Origin: Algoriphagus aestuariicola
GTDB taxonomy: Bacteria; Bacteroidota; Bacteroidia; Cytophagales; Cyclobacteriaceae
Reading direction: 5' to 3'
Assembly: GCF_017254835.1 (NCBI RefSeq)
Contig: NZ_JAFKCW010000001.1
Coordinates: 248,001 to 312,000 of the forward strand
DNA length: 64,000 nucleotides
The notes beneath the pieces were generated by a model that was given only the letters and a program-made list of their open reading frames with translations, was not told the DNA's origin and did no database searches. This document shows positions 25,876 through 35,869 of this stretch, piece by piece; position 1 is the stretch's first letter, and each line of letters opens with the position of its first letter. A program made the position numbers and the translations under genes.

Positions 25876-27000
25876 ATGAGCCAAAACAGATTTTCGATCC
25901 TGCTTTCCCTTTTCATTTTCCAGGCTGTCTGGGTGGGTGAGGCTTTCTCGCAGGATTTGACTCCCAAGTATTCCAATGAGTTTTTGAGCATAGGCGTAGG
26001 AGCCAGAGCCTTGGGTATGGGAGGAGCTCAGGTCGGAGCCGTTCGCGATGTAACTGCAGCTTATTGGAACCCCGCCGCATTGACCGCGATCCGGCATGAG
26101 TACGAGTTTTCACTGATGCATGCCGAATACTTTGCCGGCATTGCCCAATACGACTATCTGGGATTCAGCACTCCGCTGGGCAACCAAAACCAGATTGCCG
26201 CATCGCTGATCCGATTCGGTGTGGACGACATCCCGGATACGCGCTTTCTCTACGATGCCAATGGTGCAATCAACTACAACAACATCCAGTTTTTCAACGC
26301 GGCGGATTATGCCTTGCTGTTGAGTTTTGCGAGGGATATCTCTGAAAAGCTCAAAGTCGGTGCAAATGCCAAAGTCATTCACCGCAATGTCGGCAAGTTT
26401 GCGCAGGCGTGGGGATTTGGGTTGGATGTCGGAGGTATTTATTTGCACAAACGGATGACCCTCGGCCTGATGGTGCGGGATATCACGACAACCTATAATG
26501 CTTGGACACATGACGCAGACTTGGTTCGGGACATCTACTCCCAGACTAACAATGAAATTCCGCTCAACACCGTGGAAATCACCCTTCCCAAAGCTACAGC
26601 CAGCATCGCGTACGATTGGAAGTTTGGAGAGAAGTTTTCTCTACTTACCGCTTTGGACTTGGAGACGACTTTTGATGGCGCAAGGAATACCCTCATTTCG
26701 ACCTCGGCTTTCAGCATTGATCCCAGGTTTGGATTAGAGCTGGGATTCAAAAACTTGGCCTTTATCCGTGGAGGAGTCAGCAATTTTCAATACATCAAAG
26801 ATTTTCAGGGAGACGAGTCGCTGAATTTTTTGCCTGCAGTGGGACTTGGGGTGATTTTGAGCGAGAGATTTCAGATCGACTATGCGCTCTCGGATTTGGG
26901 GGATGTGTCGGAGAGTCCCTATTCGCATATTTTCAGCGTCAAGGTTAGCCTTGAAAAGCTGGCCGATGATTTTAGGAAGTTTTATTCATGGGAAAGATGA
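25876..27000 (+). CDS. PorV/PorQ family outer-membrane protein (type IX secretion)
   Basis: 374 residues from ATG 25876 (MSQNRFSILLSLFIFQAVWV, Sec signal; AFSQ cleavage). Diagnostic motif SIGVGARALGMGGAQVGAVRDVTAAYWNPAAL right after the signal, typical of PorV/PorQ beta-barrels. The rest alternates strands up to the C-terminal VKVSLEKLADDF. PorV shuttles T9SS substrates to the sortase PorU. It is followed by the PorU2-like gene through an ATGA overlap (26997-27000), indicating a coupled cognate pair distinct from the canonical PorV/PorU operon. Confidence 0.9.
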   Translation: MSQNRFSILLSLFIFQAVWVGEAFSQDLTPKYSNEFLSIGVGARALGMGGAQVGAVRDVTAAYWNPAALTAIRHEYEFSLMHAEYFAGIAQYDYLGFSTPLGNQNQIAASLIRFGVDDIPDTRFLYDANGAINYNNIQFFNAADYALLLSFARDISEKLKVGANAKVIHRNVGKFAQAWGFGLDVGGIYLHKRMTLGLMVRDITTTYNAWTHDADLVRDIYSQTNNEIPLNTVEITLPKATASIAYDWKFGEKFSLLTALDLETTFDGARNTLISTSAFSIDPRFGLELGFKNLAFIRGGVSNFQYIKDFQGDESLNFLPAVGLGVILSERFQIDYALSDLGDVSESPYSHIFSVKVSLEKLADDFRKFYSWER

Positions 27001-30000
27001 GCCTAAAAAAGAGCCTGCTTGGTTTCCTCCTGTTGATCTTTGCGGTATCCTCAGTTCGGGCACAAATTCCGGTTTGGTATGACTATTCCCTGACTTACTA
27101 TAAGATCCCGACAGCCCAAGACGGGATCTATAGAATCTCCGCCGAATCACTTCAGGCCTCGGGAATCAACACGTCCAGCGTGGATCCCCGGATGATCAGG
27201 GTCTATCACCGTGGACAGGAAGTGGCAATCCATGTGGAGGGCGAGAGCGACGGCAAGATCGATCCCCAGGACTTCATCGATTTCTATGGGATAAGAAACG
27301 ACGCGGAGCTGGACAAGAAGCTGTATTCCAAATTGCCAGCCGTTCCCAATCCTTACTATAACCTCTATACCGATACCACAGCCTTTTTCTTGACCGTCAC
27401 TCCGGGTACTCCCGGCAAGCGGATGAGCCAGCGTGCTTCGCCTGCCGGAAATTTGCCTCAGGCAATTAGTTTCGAGACGGAGCAGTTGCAGGTGCTATCC
27501 GATCAGTTTTCCCTTGGGGCAGAGTATGCGCTGGGTTTTAGACTTTCAACCTACGACCAAGGGGAAGGCTGGATGGGAACCCAAATCACCAAAGGATCCG
27601 CCCGGGACTTGGTCTTTTCCAATCTCGGTACGGTGCTAAACGCTGGATCTGCCAAGCTGGAGATAGGCCTCGTGGGCAGGTCCGTTCATCCGCACCTTGC
27701 TGTAATCAGCGCAGGACCGGCTACTGGCACACAGAGGGCGTTGACTCAGGCCAGTTTCACCGGCTACGAAAGCCTCCAGCTCACGCTTGACTTGCAGATG
27801 AGCGATTTCAATGCAAATGGGACTTTGGTGGTCAAAGTCATCCCTCAGGGCCCGGAATCGGTGGACAACCTGTCTATTGCCTATGCGAAAATCACCTATA
27901 GAAGGCCTATCCAAAACGGGGATTTTTCCGCCAGGCTCATGAGCTTTCCCGCTGGAAATCAACGAACAGTGATTGCCCAAGTCCAGCAAAACTACGTGGC
28001 CGTGGATGTTTCTGATAGATATAACGCCAAAAAGGTGTCGGTGTCGAAGTCGGGCTCAACCCTGAGTTTTACAGCATCCGTGCCGGAACAACCCAGCAAA
28101 ATCTGGATTCAGCCTGAGCAAAGCCTGAATCTGGTAGGAACGATGCAAGCCGTCAAGTTTAGGAACTACCTTGCCCAGCCGGCAAATTATATTCTCGTGG
28201 GACACCGGGAGTTGGAAAAGCCCAGCTCGAAATATCCCAATCCGCTCAGGAAATATGCGGAGCACCGGGCCTCGGCTTTGGGGGGTGGATTTGACACGCT
28301 CGTGGTAAGAATGGAGGAGCTTTACGACCAGTTTGCTTATGGGGAAATGTCGCCGGTCGCGCTGCAGCAATTTTTGAAAGCCTACTATCCGGTTCACAAA
28401 CCTACCCACCTGTTTTTGGCGGCGCGATCACTCGCGATTTATTCCCAAGCGAGGCTCAACAACCAAAATGTGTTCTACCGCAAGGCGCCTCAGGCTTTTG
28501 CTTTTCAGGATTTGATACCCGTCGGGGGGTATCCTTTCTCAGACAATGTGTACGTGCTGGATATAGATCCAGAAAACCCCGAGCTTCCTGCGATGGCTGT
28601 GGGACGCATACCGGCCAAAAATTCCCAGCAGGTTGCGGACTATCTGGACAAGGCCATTGAAAAGGATCAGGTCGGGGTCACCGAACCTTGGCAAAAGGAA
28701 CTTGTCCATCTCAGCGGGGGCGTTTCTGAGTTTGAGTTGGAACGCTATTTTGGATTTTTGAATGGTTTCAAGGCCATCGCCGAGGGGCCATTTTTGGGTG
28801 GGAATGTGACAACCTATCGTAAACGATCCAATTCGGTCGTCGAGGTGATCGATATCTCCGGAGACCTCAATGAAGGCCGAAGCATGCTGACGTTTTTCGG
28901 ACATGGCTCGCCTACCGTGATTGACATCGAAATTGGCTTTGCTTCCGACCCGACGCTTGGCTATGCCAACAAGGGAAAATACCCCGTCATGCTCTTCAAT
29001 GGCTGCGACTATGGAAGCGCTTTCACCACGACCTACACGCAGGGGGAAGATTGGGTGATCACGCCTGAAAAAGGAGCCATCTCCATCATGGCAAACTCCT
29101 CGATCGGTGTGGATGTCTATCTCAGACGTTATTCCGATGCTTTTTATCGATACGCTTTTGGGGATAGCTCCATGATCTATCGCACACTCGGCGAGGTCAA
29201 GGTGAATGCGGAGCGAAATTTTGTGGAACTGTATGGAACCAGCCCGCTGAATTACTCGCACATGGAGCAGATGATACTTCTTGGCGACCCAGGAGTGCGG
29301 ATATTTCCGGCAAACAAACCCGACTATGCCTTAAAGACGGAAGAGGTTACTCTGGGTACATTTGACGGTGCGCCGCTTTCTGCGATTTCGGATAGCCTAA
29401 AGCTGAGTTTTGTGCTGCGAAATCTGGGAATCACAAATCCAGATTCGCTGGACTTCAAGGTTTCCAGAAAGTTGCCCGATGGAACGGTAGTAGAATTTGA
29501 GCCCGTGAAAGTACCGGCCATCAGCCGAGCAGATACACTGTTCTTCTCCGTGCCCAATTTTCTGGTCGATGCTGCTGGGGACAACCAGTTTACCATCTCC
29601 GTCAACAACGAGAGAGTGGTGGATGAAATGACCTATGCGAACAATTCCATCGTCTATTCGGCCTTCATCCCACTTAGCGGCACCATCAATCTTTTTCCCA
29701 TGGACTTTGGGATAGTCAGCCAAAAGGATATAAGTCTGCTCACCCAAGCGCCAGGAAAACTGACCGAGAACCGCACGCTGATCGTCCAGCTCGATACGAC
29801 GATCAACTTCAATTCAGCCTTCAGAAAGGAAATCCGCTCTACGACCTCAGGACTGGTGGAATGGCCCGTGAGCCTGCTGGGGGGAAGCGACTCGGTGACC
29901 TATTATTGGAGGTCCAGATACGAGGAGCCAAAAGTGGGGGAAACAGATGCTTGGACTAATTCCAGCTTTTCCTATATCCCGAATTCAGGGAATGGCTGGA

Positions 30001-32021
30001 CTCAGCGGGAAAATGACCAGTTGGACCAAAGCGGACTGGAAAACCTCCAGCTCGATGCCAGTCGCGCTTCTTGGCAATACATCCGCCAAAAGACCGGGAT
30101 CGAAGTATTTACGGTGGGAGCTGGGGTGGATACGCTGAACTTCCGCAATACACAGTTTTACTACGACCAGATCCCGCAGATCATCGACAATGTCAACAAT
30201 GCCAATAGCCGTCTCTGCCCCAACGGAACCTTGGGTTTGGTAGCGATTGACCAGAAGAGCCTCTTGCCCTATCTCGCGATTCCGGTTCCCGGTTTTGACA
30301 TCCTAGATTCAAGAGCCTGTGGTCGCGTGCCCCAGATGATCCAAAGCATCCAAAACGCCTGGATCACCACTCCGGGCAACAACACGCTTCAGGAATATGT
30401 GACTGGTGTGAAGGACGGCGACTATGTGGTAATTTTCTCCGTAGGCAATGTCACCTTTGACGCTTGGCCAGAGCGTGCCTATCAAAGTTTGAAGGAATTT
30501 GGGGCAAACGAAGCTACGCTCAGAAACCTCAAAACAGGCGATCCCTACATCCTCTATGGTCGTAAGGGAATGCGTGCCGGAGAAGCGATCGAGATCGTTG
30601 GCAATCCAAATTTTGAGGTGCCACCGTCCCAACAGACGCTCAGCTTTGAATCCGAAGTCGAGGGCTACTTCACCAATGGGGTAATTCTGACACCAAAGAT
30701 CGGCCCTGCGTCATCATGGGAGCGCTTTTTCCAGAATGTTAATGCCCGCAACTGGATCAATGAGGAGGAGTTTACCGGTTTTGATATTCTGGGCGTCCGG
30801 GAAAGCGGCGAAGAAGAAGTGTTGGTCGCTGGGGCTTTGGATTCGGAGATTGACCTGTCTTCTATAAGCCCTGCGAGCTACCCATACCTGCGTCTCAGGT
30901 ACTCGATGGACGATCCCAATTCTACTCAGCCGGCCCAATTGGACAGGTGGCAGGTTAACTTTGAGGGGGTACCAGAGGGCGTGCTGTTGGAGAGAAATCC
31001 AGGCGAGAGAATCAGGCTAAGGGAAGGGCAAAGCGCAAGTATCGATTTTGTATTCAAAAATGCCTCGGTTTACAATTTCCTGGATTCCATCCAAGTGGAC
31101 TGGAAAATGACCAATCTAAACACGAAGAAGACGGAGAACTTCTCGAAGAAACTCCCGGCACTCAAGGCAGGAGAGCAGATAGAGTTTGCCGTGGAATTCA
31201 ACAGCATAGGCAGGTCGGGGGAGACCGAGCTGGAGGTCTTTGCCAATCCAAGAATTCAGTCCGAGCAAACCTATCGTAACAACCTCATAGACCTTGGTGT
31301 GGCCTTTGAGGTGGAAGGGGATAATTCTACCTCCCTGCTGGATGTCAATTTTGACGGGATCTATATCATGGACGGCGATCTCGTCTCGCCTAATGTGATG
31401 GTCACGGCCTTGCTTAAAAATGACCAGAGCTTGCTCTACAAGACGGACACGTTGGGCATGGAGATTTTCGTGAAGAAAAATTGTGAAACTTGCCAGTTTG
31501 AAAAAATCAATTTCTCCAATCCAGACCTGAGCTGGACTCCGGCTTCGGAAGATGAAGATTTCCGCGTTTCCTTTGTACCCGGTCCCCTGGAAGATGGACT
31601 GTACACCCTGCGAATCACCAATGAGGACTCACCCCAGCCTTATGAGATCACTTTTGAAGTGGTCAACGAGTCCCAGATCACCAATTTCTATCCCTATCCC
31701 AATCCTTTCAGCACCTCGGTTCGCTTCGTGTTTACTCTGACTGGATCGGAAATCCCCGACGAAATCAAGATTCAGATCATGACCGTGACCGGAAAAGTGG
31801 TACGTGAAATCCTTCAAAACGAGCTTGGTCCGATCCGAATCGGGAACAACATTACCGAGTATGCCTGGGATGGCAGGGATGAGTTTGGCGACCAGCTGGC
31901 AAATGGAGTATACGTCTATCGTGTTTTGATCCGAAAAAATGGGCAGTTTATGGAGCACCGACCGACAGCGGGAGATCGGGGATTCACCAAAGGATATGGT
32001 AAAATGTATCTGCTGCGCTAG
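26997..32021 (+). CDS. type IX secretion C25 sortase, PorU2-like
   Basis: 1674 residues from ATG 26997, which overlaps the upstream stop (ATGA); an in-frame ATG 9 nt earlier is the alternative. Signal peptide (SLLGFLLLIFAVSSVRAQ). A gingipain-like C25 peptidase domain lies at about 450-780, with catalytic His near residue 636 (TFFGHGSPT) and Cys near 670 (FNGCDYG). Long Ig-like or CARDB-type regions follow (about 800-1600). The last 90 residues form a type A-like C-terminal sorting domain (NFYPYPNPFSTSVRFVF, then DGRDEFGDQLANGVYVYRV). Size and domain order match PorU2, not the shorter PorU. It converges on a VTT gene with overlapping stops at 32018-32021. Confidence 0.93.
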   Translation: MSLKKSLLGFLLLIFAVSSVRAQIPVWYDYSLTYYKIPTAQDGIYRISAESLQASGINTSSVDPRMIRVYHRGQEVAIHVEGESDGKIDPQDFIDFYGIRNDAELDKKLYSKLPAVPNPYYNLYTDTTAFFLTVTPGTPGKRMSQRASPAGNLPQAISFETEQLQVLSDQFSLGAEYALGFRLSTYDQGEGWMGTQITKGSARDLVFSNLGTVLNAGSAKLEIGLVGRSVHPHLAVISAGPATGTQRALTQASFTGYESLQLTLDLQMSDFNANGTLVVKVIPQGPESVDNLSIAYAKITYRRPIQNGDFSARLMSFPAGNQRTVIAQVQQNYVAVDVSDRYNAKKVSVSKSGSTLSFTASVPEQPSKIWIQPEQSLNLVGTMQAVKFRNYLAQPANYILVGHRELEKPSSKYPNPLRKYAEHRASALGGGFDTLVVRMEELYDQFAYGEMSPVALQQFLKAYYPVHKPTHLFLAARSLAIYSQARLNNQNVFYRKAPQAFAFQDLIPVGGYPFSDNVYVLDIDPENPELPAMAVGRIPAKNSQQVADYLDKAIEKDQVGVTEPWQKELVHLSGGVSEFELERYFGFLNGFKAIAEGPFLGGNVTTYRKRSNSVVEVIDISGDLNEGRSMLTFFGHGSPTVIDIEIGFASDPTLGYANKGKYPVMLFNGCDYGSAFTTTYTQGEDWVITPEKGAISIMANSSIGVDVYLRRYSDAFYRYAFGDSSMIYRTLGEVKVNAERNFVELYGTSPLNYSHMEQMILLGDPGVRIFPANKPDYALKTEEVTLGTFDGAPLSAISDSLKLSFVLRNLGITNPDSLDFKVSRKLPDGTVVEFEPVKVPAISRADTLFFSVPNFLVDAAGDNQFTISVNNERVVDEMTYANNSIVYSAFIPLSGTINLFPMDFGIVSQKDISLLTQAPGKLTENRTLIVQLDTTINFNSAFRKEIRSTTSGLVEWPVSLLGGSDSVTYYWRSRYEEPKVGETDAWTNSSFSYIPNSGNGWTQRENDQLDQSGLENLQLDASRASWQYIRQKTGIEVFTVGAGVDTLNFRNTQFYYDQIPQIIDNVNNANSRLCPNGTLGLVAIDQKSLLPYLAIPVPGFDILDSRACGRVPQMIQSIQNAWITTPGNNTLQEYVTGVKDGDYVVIFSVGNVTFDAWPERAYQSLKEFGANEATLRNLKTGDPYILYGRKGMRAGEAIEIVGNPNFEVPPSQQTLSFESEVEGYFTNGVILTPKIGPASSWERFFQNVNARNWINEEEFTGFDILGVRESGEEEVLVAGALDSEIDLSSISPASYPYLRLRYSMDDPNSTQPAQLDRWQVNFEGVPEGVLLERNPGERIRLREGQSASIDFVFKNASVYNFLDSIQVDWKMTNLNTKKTENFSKKLPALKAGEQIEFAVEFNSIGRSGETELEVFANPRIQSEQTYRNNLIDLGVAFEVEGDNSTSLLDVNFDGIYIMDGDLVSPNVMVTALLKNDQSLLYKTDTLGMEIFVKKNCETCQFEKINFSNPDLSWTPASEDEDFRVSFVPGPLEDGLYTLRITNEDSPQPYEITFEVVNESQITNFYPYPNPFSTSVRFVFTLTGSEIPDEIKIQIMTVTGKVVREILQNELGPIRIGNNITEYAWDGRDEFGDQLANGVYVYRVLIRKNGQFMEHRPTAGDRGFTKGYGKMYLLR

Positions 32022-32713
32022 GATTTTGAGCTCCGCCAGTTTCTATAAAGCCCCCAAAAACTGATAAGGAACAGTATGGCCAAAACAGCCCATTGCGTTG
32101 GATCTCCCATTGCTTTTCTCGCGTCCAGCATAGATCCCGCCACTAAGCCTGTTGCAAAGGCAATGAGTGTTCTGGGCAACATGCCTGGGATTCCGTAGAG
32201 GAGTACTTTTTTCAGGTCGATTCGGAGAGACGCAAAAAGAAAATTGGAGATGGCAAATGGAATGACCGGACTGATTCTCACAAAGAATATCAGACTCTCT
32301 GGGTGCTGTATCCGGCTATCGATCTGCTGTCGGAGTTCGGGTTTTCTGTAATAGATAAGCGCTAGAAAGTCCGCGTTTGTCGCCTTTCCCAAAAAGTAGC
32401 CAATGACATTGGCACAAAGGTATCCGAAGAACAAGCCCGGGAAGCCTATCCAGCCAAAATAGTAGCCCGTGGCCAATGCTGTCAGCGTCGTCGGAAGTAG
32501 TGCCAAACCCAAAAAGCCGGCAATGGCCGCGGCGAAGATAAAATGGTCGAAAGGATGGAGAAGCCGAACGCCATCTAGGATTTGGGATTTTGAAAGCAGG
32601 ATAAGACTGCCGATTCCCGGCATGATCGCCACCCAAATCCAAGCCAAAGTCGCCCCAAAATGCCCCCTGAAGTACTCTCCCAATGCCTTGAAAATACTGG
32701 CCTTTTTTGTCAT
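32018..32713 (-). CDS. TVP38/TMEM64 (VTT/DedA-like) membrane protein
   Basis: 231 residues from ATG 32713 (MTKKASIFKALGEYFRGHFG). VTT-domain features: ATLAWIWVAIMPGIGSLILL, ALATGYYFGWIGFPGLFFGYLCANVIGYFLGK with the re-entrant loop G-x-x-x-G-Y, FFVRISPVIPFAISNFLFASLRIDL and PRTLIAFATGLVAG, six or so membrane helices. Family members are lipid scramblase-like or flippase-like. The stop overlaps the convergent PorU2 gene, so the pair may share a terminator region in the coding ends. Confidence 0.9.
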   Translation of the reverse strand: MTKKASIFKALGEYFRGHFGATLAWIWVAIMPGIGSLILLSKSQILDGVRLLHPFDHFIFAAAIAGFLGLALLPTTLTALATGYYFGWIGFPGLFFGYLCANVIGYFLGKATNADFLALIYYRKPELRQQIDSRIQHPESLIFFVRISPVIPFAISNFLFASLRIDLKKVLLYGIPGMLPRTLIAFATGLVAGSMLDARKAMGDPTQWAVLAILFLISFWGLYRNWRSSKS

Positions 32714-32933
32714 CTTTGGCTGGCTATCTCTTGTCGTGTCGCTTAATCCCGGCAAGTTTAGCATTCCTAGCCGGATTTTTCCCTAAACAATCCGATTCAT
32801 CAGACAGTCCCTACCCAAAGAATTTAAACTCAAAGCCATCTATGAAATCGAGCATGTCGCGAGCGATACACGTTGGGATGATTATTCATCAGACGAGATT
32901 ACATGTGGCCATTAAACAAATAATTGTAATCAC

Positions 32934-34079
32934 ATGAAATTTGGTACTAAAGCCATTCACGCCGGTGTGAGTCCCGATCCGTCGACGGGTGCGATCATGA
33001 CCCCCATCTTCCAGACTTCCACCTACGTCCAAAAATCCCCCGGCGACCACCTCGGCTACGAATATAGCCGAACCCACAATCCCACGCGTACCGCTTTGCA
33101 GAACAGTCTTGCCGCCCTTGAAAACGGCAAGCATGGGCTTTGCTTTTCTTCAGGTTTGGGCGCGATAGACGCTATCGTTAAGCTCTTCAATCCCGGTGAT
33201 GAGATCATCTCCACCAGCGATTTGTATGGTGGTACTTACCGGCTTTTCACCAAAGTATTCGAGCGCTATGGCATCAAGTTCCATTTTGTGTCCATGGCGG
33301 ATCCGGATGCCCTGACCCAATATGTCAACGAAAAGACCAAAATGGTCTGGGTGGAGACCCCGACCAACCCGATGATGAACATCATTGATCTGAAGGCGAT
33401 GGCGGCTTTCTCCAAAAAACATGGCCTTCTCCTCGCCGTGGATAATACCTTCGCCTCGCCCTACCTGCAAAATCCCCTTGACCTGGGTGCGGACATCGTC
33501 ATGCATTCGGTGACCAAATACCTGGGTGGACACTCCGACGTGGTGATGGGAGCCTTGGTGGTCAAAGACGACGAACTGGCTTCCCGACTGGCTTTCCTCC
33601 AAAATGCCTGCGGAGCTACTCCCGGTCCCCAGGATTGTTTCTTGGTTTTGAGGGGAATCAAAACGCTTCACCTGAGAATGGAGCGCCATTGCCAAAATGG
33701 GAAGACTATAGCAGCCTATCTGAAAAACCACCCCAAAGTGGAGAAGGTATATTGGCCTGGGTTCGAAGACCATCCCAACCACTTGGTCGCCAAACAGCAG
33801 ATGAGGGATTTTGGGGGGATGATTTCCTTCACGCTGGTGGGCAACCGACTGGAGGACGCCAAAAAGGTGATGGAGGGATTTCATCTCTTTTCGCTGGCCG
33901 AGTCTCTGGGAGGAGTAGAGTCGCTCTGCGGCCACCCCGCTTCCATGACTCATGCCTCTATTCCGAAGGAAGAGCGTGAAAAGGTGGGATTGGTGGATTC
34001 CCTAATCCGCCTGAGCGTGGGAGTGGAGGATGCGGAAGATCTAAAAAATGACTTGGCAAAAGCCTTGTCAAAGATCTGA
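32934..34079 (+). CDS. cystathionine gamma-synthase / gamma-lyase (PLP, Cys-Met metabolism)
   Basis: 381 residues from ATG 32934. Cys/Met metabolism PLP enzyme: THNPTRTALQNSLAALE, SSGLGAIDAIVKLFNPGDE, TPTNPMMNIIDL, the PLP-binding Lys in HSVTKYLGGHSDVVMGAL (about 196), CGATPGPQDCFLVLRGIKTL, ESLGGVESL-CHPASMTHA. Size and motifs fit both cystathionine gamma-synthase and gamma-lyase; the AESLGGVESL and THASIPKEER region is usual for Bacteroidota members annotated as the synthase. No SAM riboswitch was recognised upstream. Ends 1 nt before the stop of the convergent neighbour. Confidence 0.93.
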   Translation: MKFGTKAIHAGVSPDPSTGAIMTPIFQTSTYVQKSPGDHLGYEYSRTHNPTRTALQNSLAALENGKHGLCFSSGLGAIDAIVKLFNPGDEIISTSDLYGGTYRLFTKVFERYGIKFHFVSMADPDALTQYVNEKTKMVWVETPTNPMMNIIDLKAMAAFSKKHGLLLAVDNTFASPYLQNPLDLGADIVMHSVTKYLGGHSDVVMGALVVKDDELASRLAFLQNACGATPGPQDCFLVLRGIKTLHLRMERHCQNGKTIAAYLKNHPKVEKVYWPGFEDHPNHLVAKQQMRDFGGMISFTLVGNRLEDAKKVMEGFHLFSLAESLGGVESLCGHPASMTHASIPKEEREKVGLVDSLIRLSVGVEDAEDLKNDLAKALSKI

Positions 34080-34080
34080 C

Positions 34081-34914
34081 CTAGACCATAATCTTGTTGA
34101 GCAGTTCAACAGCCTGTCTTTCGATCTCGGAGGACAGGCTTTTTTTCTCATCCTTAAGTTCCTTGATCCAGACCATGTACTTTTTGGAGATGTTGGTCTT
34201 TTCTGCCAAAAATCCCGAAAGCGCCTGGAATGCCAAATGGTTGGAGTACCAAGGTTTGAGGTTTTCCTTGAGCTGGTTGATTTCCTGATGAATTGAAGAG
34301 ACAAAAATAGGGTTGAAGCCCAAGCCGATCAGCAGGTTTTCCAGCATGATGATCTTCCGGAGGCTCTCAAACAAATCCCGGAAGCCCTGACTTTGCAGCG
34401 GGATCTTCAGGTCATGGTGGAGAAAGCCAAGCTCTTCTTGTACGAATTGGTTGATGGCTGTATTGATCACCAGCGGCTTAATCCCGTTGCTGGATACTTG
34501 GGCCTTGACCAGGAAGTCATCCCAGCTTTTCAGCGAACTCCCGACCACCAAGTCAAAGGCTTCCTTTTGGATTTCTTTTTTTTGGCTTGAAAGATAGTCC
34601 TTGAAGCTGACATAGCTTTGTCCCAGTTGGGCTTCCCGCGCTTTGAGATGGCGCTCCACCAGCTTGATGTGGTGGGTTTTTCGCAGCGATTTTTTGAGCG
34701 GTTTGAAATCCAGGAAAAGATCCGAGCCTTTGCGCGTGTCATCAAAATGGACCTTACCCATGAGGTCGGTAAACAGCTCCAGAAACTCCAGCTTGGTCTG
34801 GAGCTCAATCGCCTTTTTGGACTTTATTTGTTTGCCGAGAGCCAAAAAAAGCGTTTTGGCCTCTTGGTGTTGCTGCTCAAAAATCCGATAAACCGGAGAA
34901 GTCTTCGCTTGCAT
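34081..34914 (-). CDS. helical hypothetical protein, CHAD-like topology (weak)
   Basis: 277 residues from ATG 34914 (MQAKTSPVYRIFEQQHQEAK), chosen because a longer start would overlap the upstream gene. The protein is almost all helical and rich in Lys and Leu, without signal or membrane helix. A KPLKKSLRKTHHIKLVERHLK segment and a later IHQEINQLKENLKPWYSNHL segment recall the repeated helices of CHAD domains, which bind polyphosphate, but the conserved CHAD histidine pattern is not complete. It starts 4 nt after the Smr gene stop, so it is the third gene of a photolyase-Smr-orphan operon. Function unknown. Confidence 0.7.
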   Translation of the reverse strand: MQAKTSPVYRIFEQQHQEAKTLFLALGKQIKSKKAIELQTKLEFLELFTDLMGKVHFDDTRKGSDLFLDFKPLKKSLRKTHHIKLVERHLKAREAQLGQSYVSFKDYLSSQKKEIQKEAFDLVVGSSLKSWDDFLVKAQVSSNGIKPLVINTAINQFVQEELGFLHHDLKIPLQSQGFRDLFESLRKIIMLENLLIGLGFNPIFVSSIHQEINQLKENLKPWYSNHLAFQALSGFLAEKTNISKKYMVWIKELKDEKKSLSSEIERQAVELLNKIMV

Positions 34915-34918
34915 TGGA

Positions 34919-35869
34919 TCAGGAGATTCGTACCAAGGTAGCTCCATAGCCCCATTGGTCTTTCTGGGTGTCCTGAAAGTACTTAATATTTCCTAATTGG
35001 CTCAGACGCTTGTGGATTTCTTTTTTGAGGACCCCATTCCCCAGGCCATGGATGAAAGTGATCTCGTCCATGCCCGACGCAATGGCTTGATTGAGCTTGC
35101 TTTCGAAGGCCTCCAGCTGGATTCTCATCTTCTCGGAGTTGCTGAGTTTGCCTGGGTCGGCATGCAACTGCTCGATATGAAGATCGATTGAGCGGGAAGG
35201 TTTTACTGTTTTGATAGGTTCAGGCTTGGCGGCTATTTCCTTCAGTTCGGCATTCAGGCTCCGGATGTCCAGATCCTTTGTGGTCTGCTCCATGGCAAAG
35301 AGGTAGACGTTTTTCCCTAGGATGGGAGCTTTGCTTAAATGTTTGAAAAACTGCGTAGCCTTCATCTTCAGCTGACGCTCAAAAGGAGGAATGGCCTTTT
35401 CAAGTTTGTTTTGGATTGGGATGAAGCGAAGCAGGAATGCTGGCCATGCGTCCAGTTCCTTCAGCATTCTATCGTCGATTTTTTTGCTTTCACCCGGATT
35501 CAAAGTGCCGGCAAAGAGCGTACGCTGGTTGCCGCCATGGACTTCGGAAGCATGGGTCAGGTAGGGCTGGTGACTGTCGTTGATCAGATAGAGACTCAGG
35601 CTTTGGTCGTTGATAGGCAGGAATGCCAGATAGAGCCCTTGGTCTTTGGGTGCGGAGATCGGCAGCGGGCCATCCGCCTCTTTCGTGGCGTTGGCGTTTT
35701 CCCCGAAATAACTTTTTTCCGCTTCGGCGATGATGACCACTTCGGACTTGTGTGCCGGAATGATGAACCCATCCTCGATCTCTACTTCTATTCGGCCTCC
35801 AGAGGAGACTTTGCGTACTATGCCCTCTTCCCGTCCATGCAGTAATCTCACTCTATCTCCGATATTCAT
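34919..35869 (-). CDS. DUF2027 plus Smr domain protein
   Basis: 316 residues from ATG 35869. N-terminal SH3-like DUF2027 segment (MNIGDRVRLLHGREEGIVRK, IEVEIEDGFIIPAHKSEVVII), middle beta-domain at about 70-200, and a C-terminal Smr domain at about 225-316 with IDLHIEQL and the HGLGNGVLKKEIHKRL motif. Smr domains bind or cleave structured nucleic acids (MutS2-related), but MutS core domains are absent. Its ATG overlaps the photolyase stop (ATGA), so the two are translationally coupled. A role in DNA maintenance or RNA-related repair is plausible but unproven. Confidence 0.88.
   Translation of the reverse strand: MNIGDRVRLLHGREEGIVRKVSSGGRIEVEIEDGFIIPAHKSEVVIIAEAEKSYFGENANATKEADGPLPISAPKDQGLYLAFLPINDQSLSLYLINDSHQPYLTHASEVHGGNQRTLFAGTLNPGESKKIDDRMLKELDAWPAFLLRFIPIQNKLEKAIPPFERQLKMKATQFFKHLSKAPILGKNVYLFAMEQTTKDLDIRSLNAELKEIAAKPEPIKTVKPSRSIDLHIEQLHADPGKLSNSEKMRIQLEAFESKLNQAIASGMDEITFIHGLGNGVLKKEIHKRLSQLGNIKYFQDTQKDQWGYGATLVRIS

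Noticed and set aside
32790-32910. Open frame without start upstream of the cystathionine gamma-synthase gene (reading ...FKLKAIYEIEHVASDTRWDD...)
   Set aside because: It has no ATG or other start before the in-frame TAA and is too short; it could be a relic of an upstream gene but cannot be supported.
32714-32933. SAM riboswitch or T-box in front of the cystathionine gamma-synthase gene
   Set aside because: No matching conserved core or pairing could be traced by eye.
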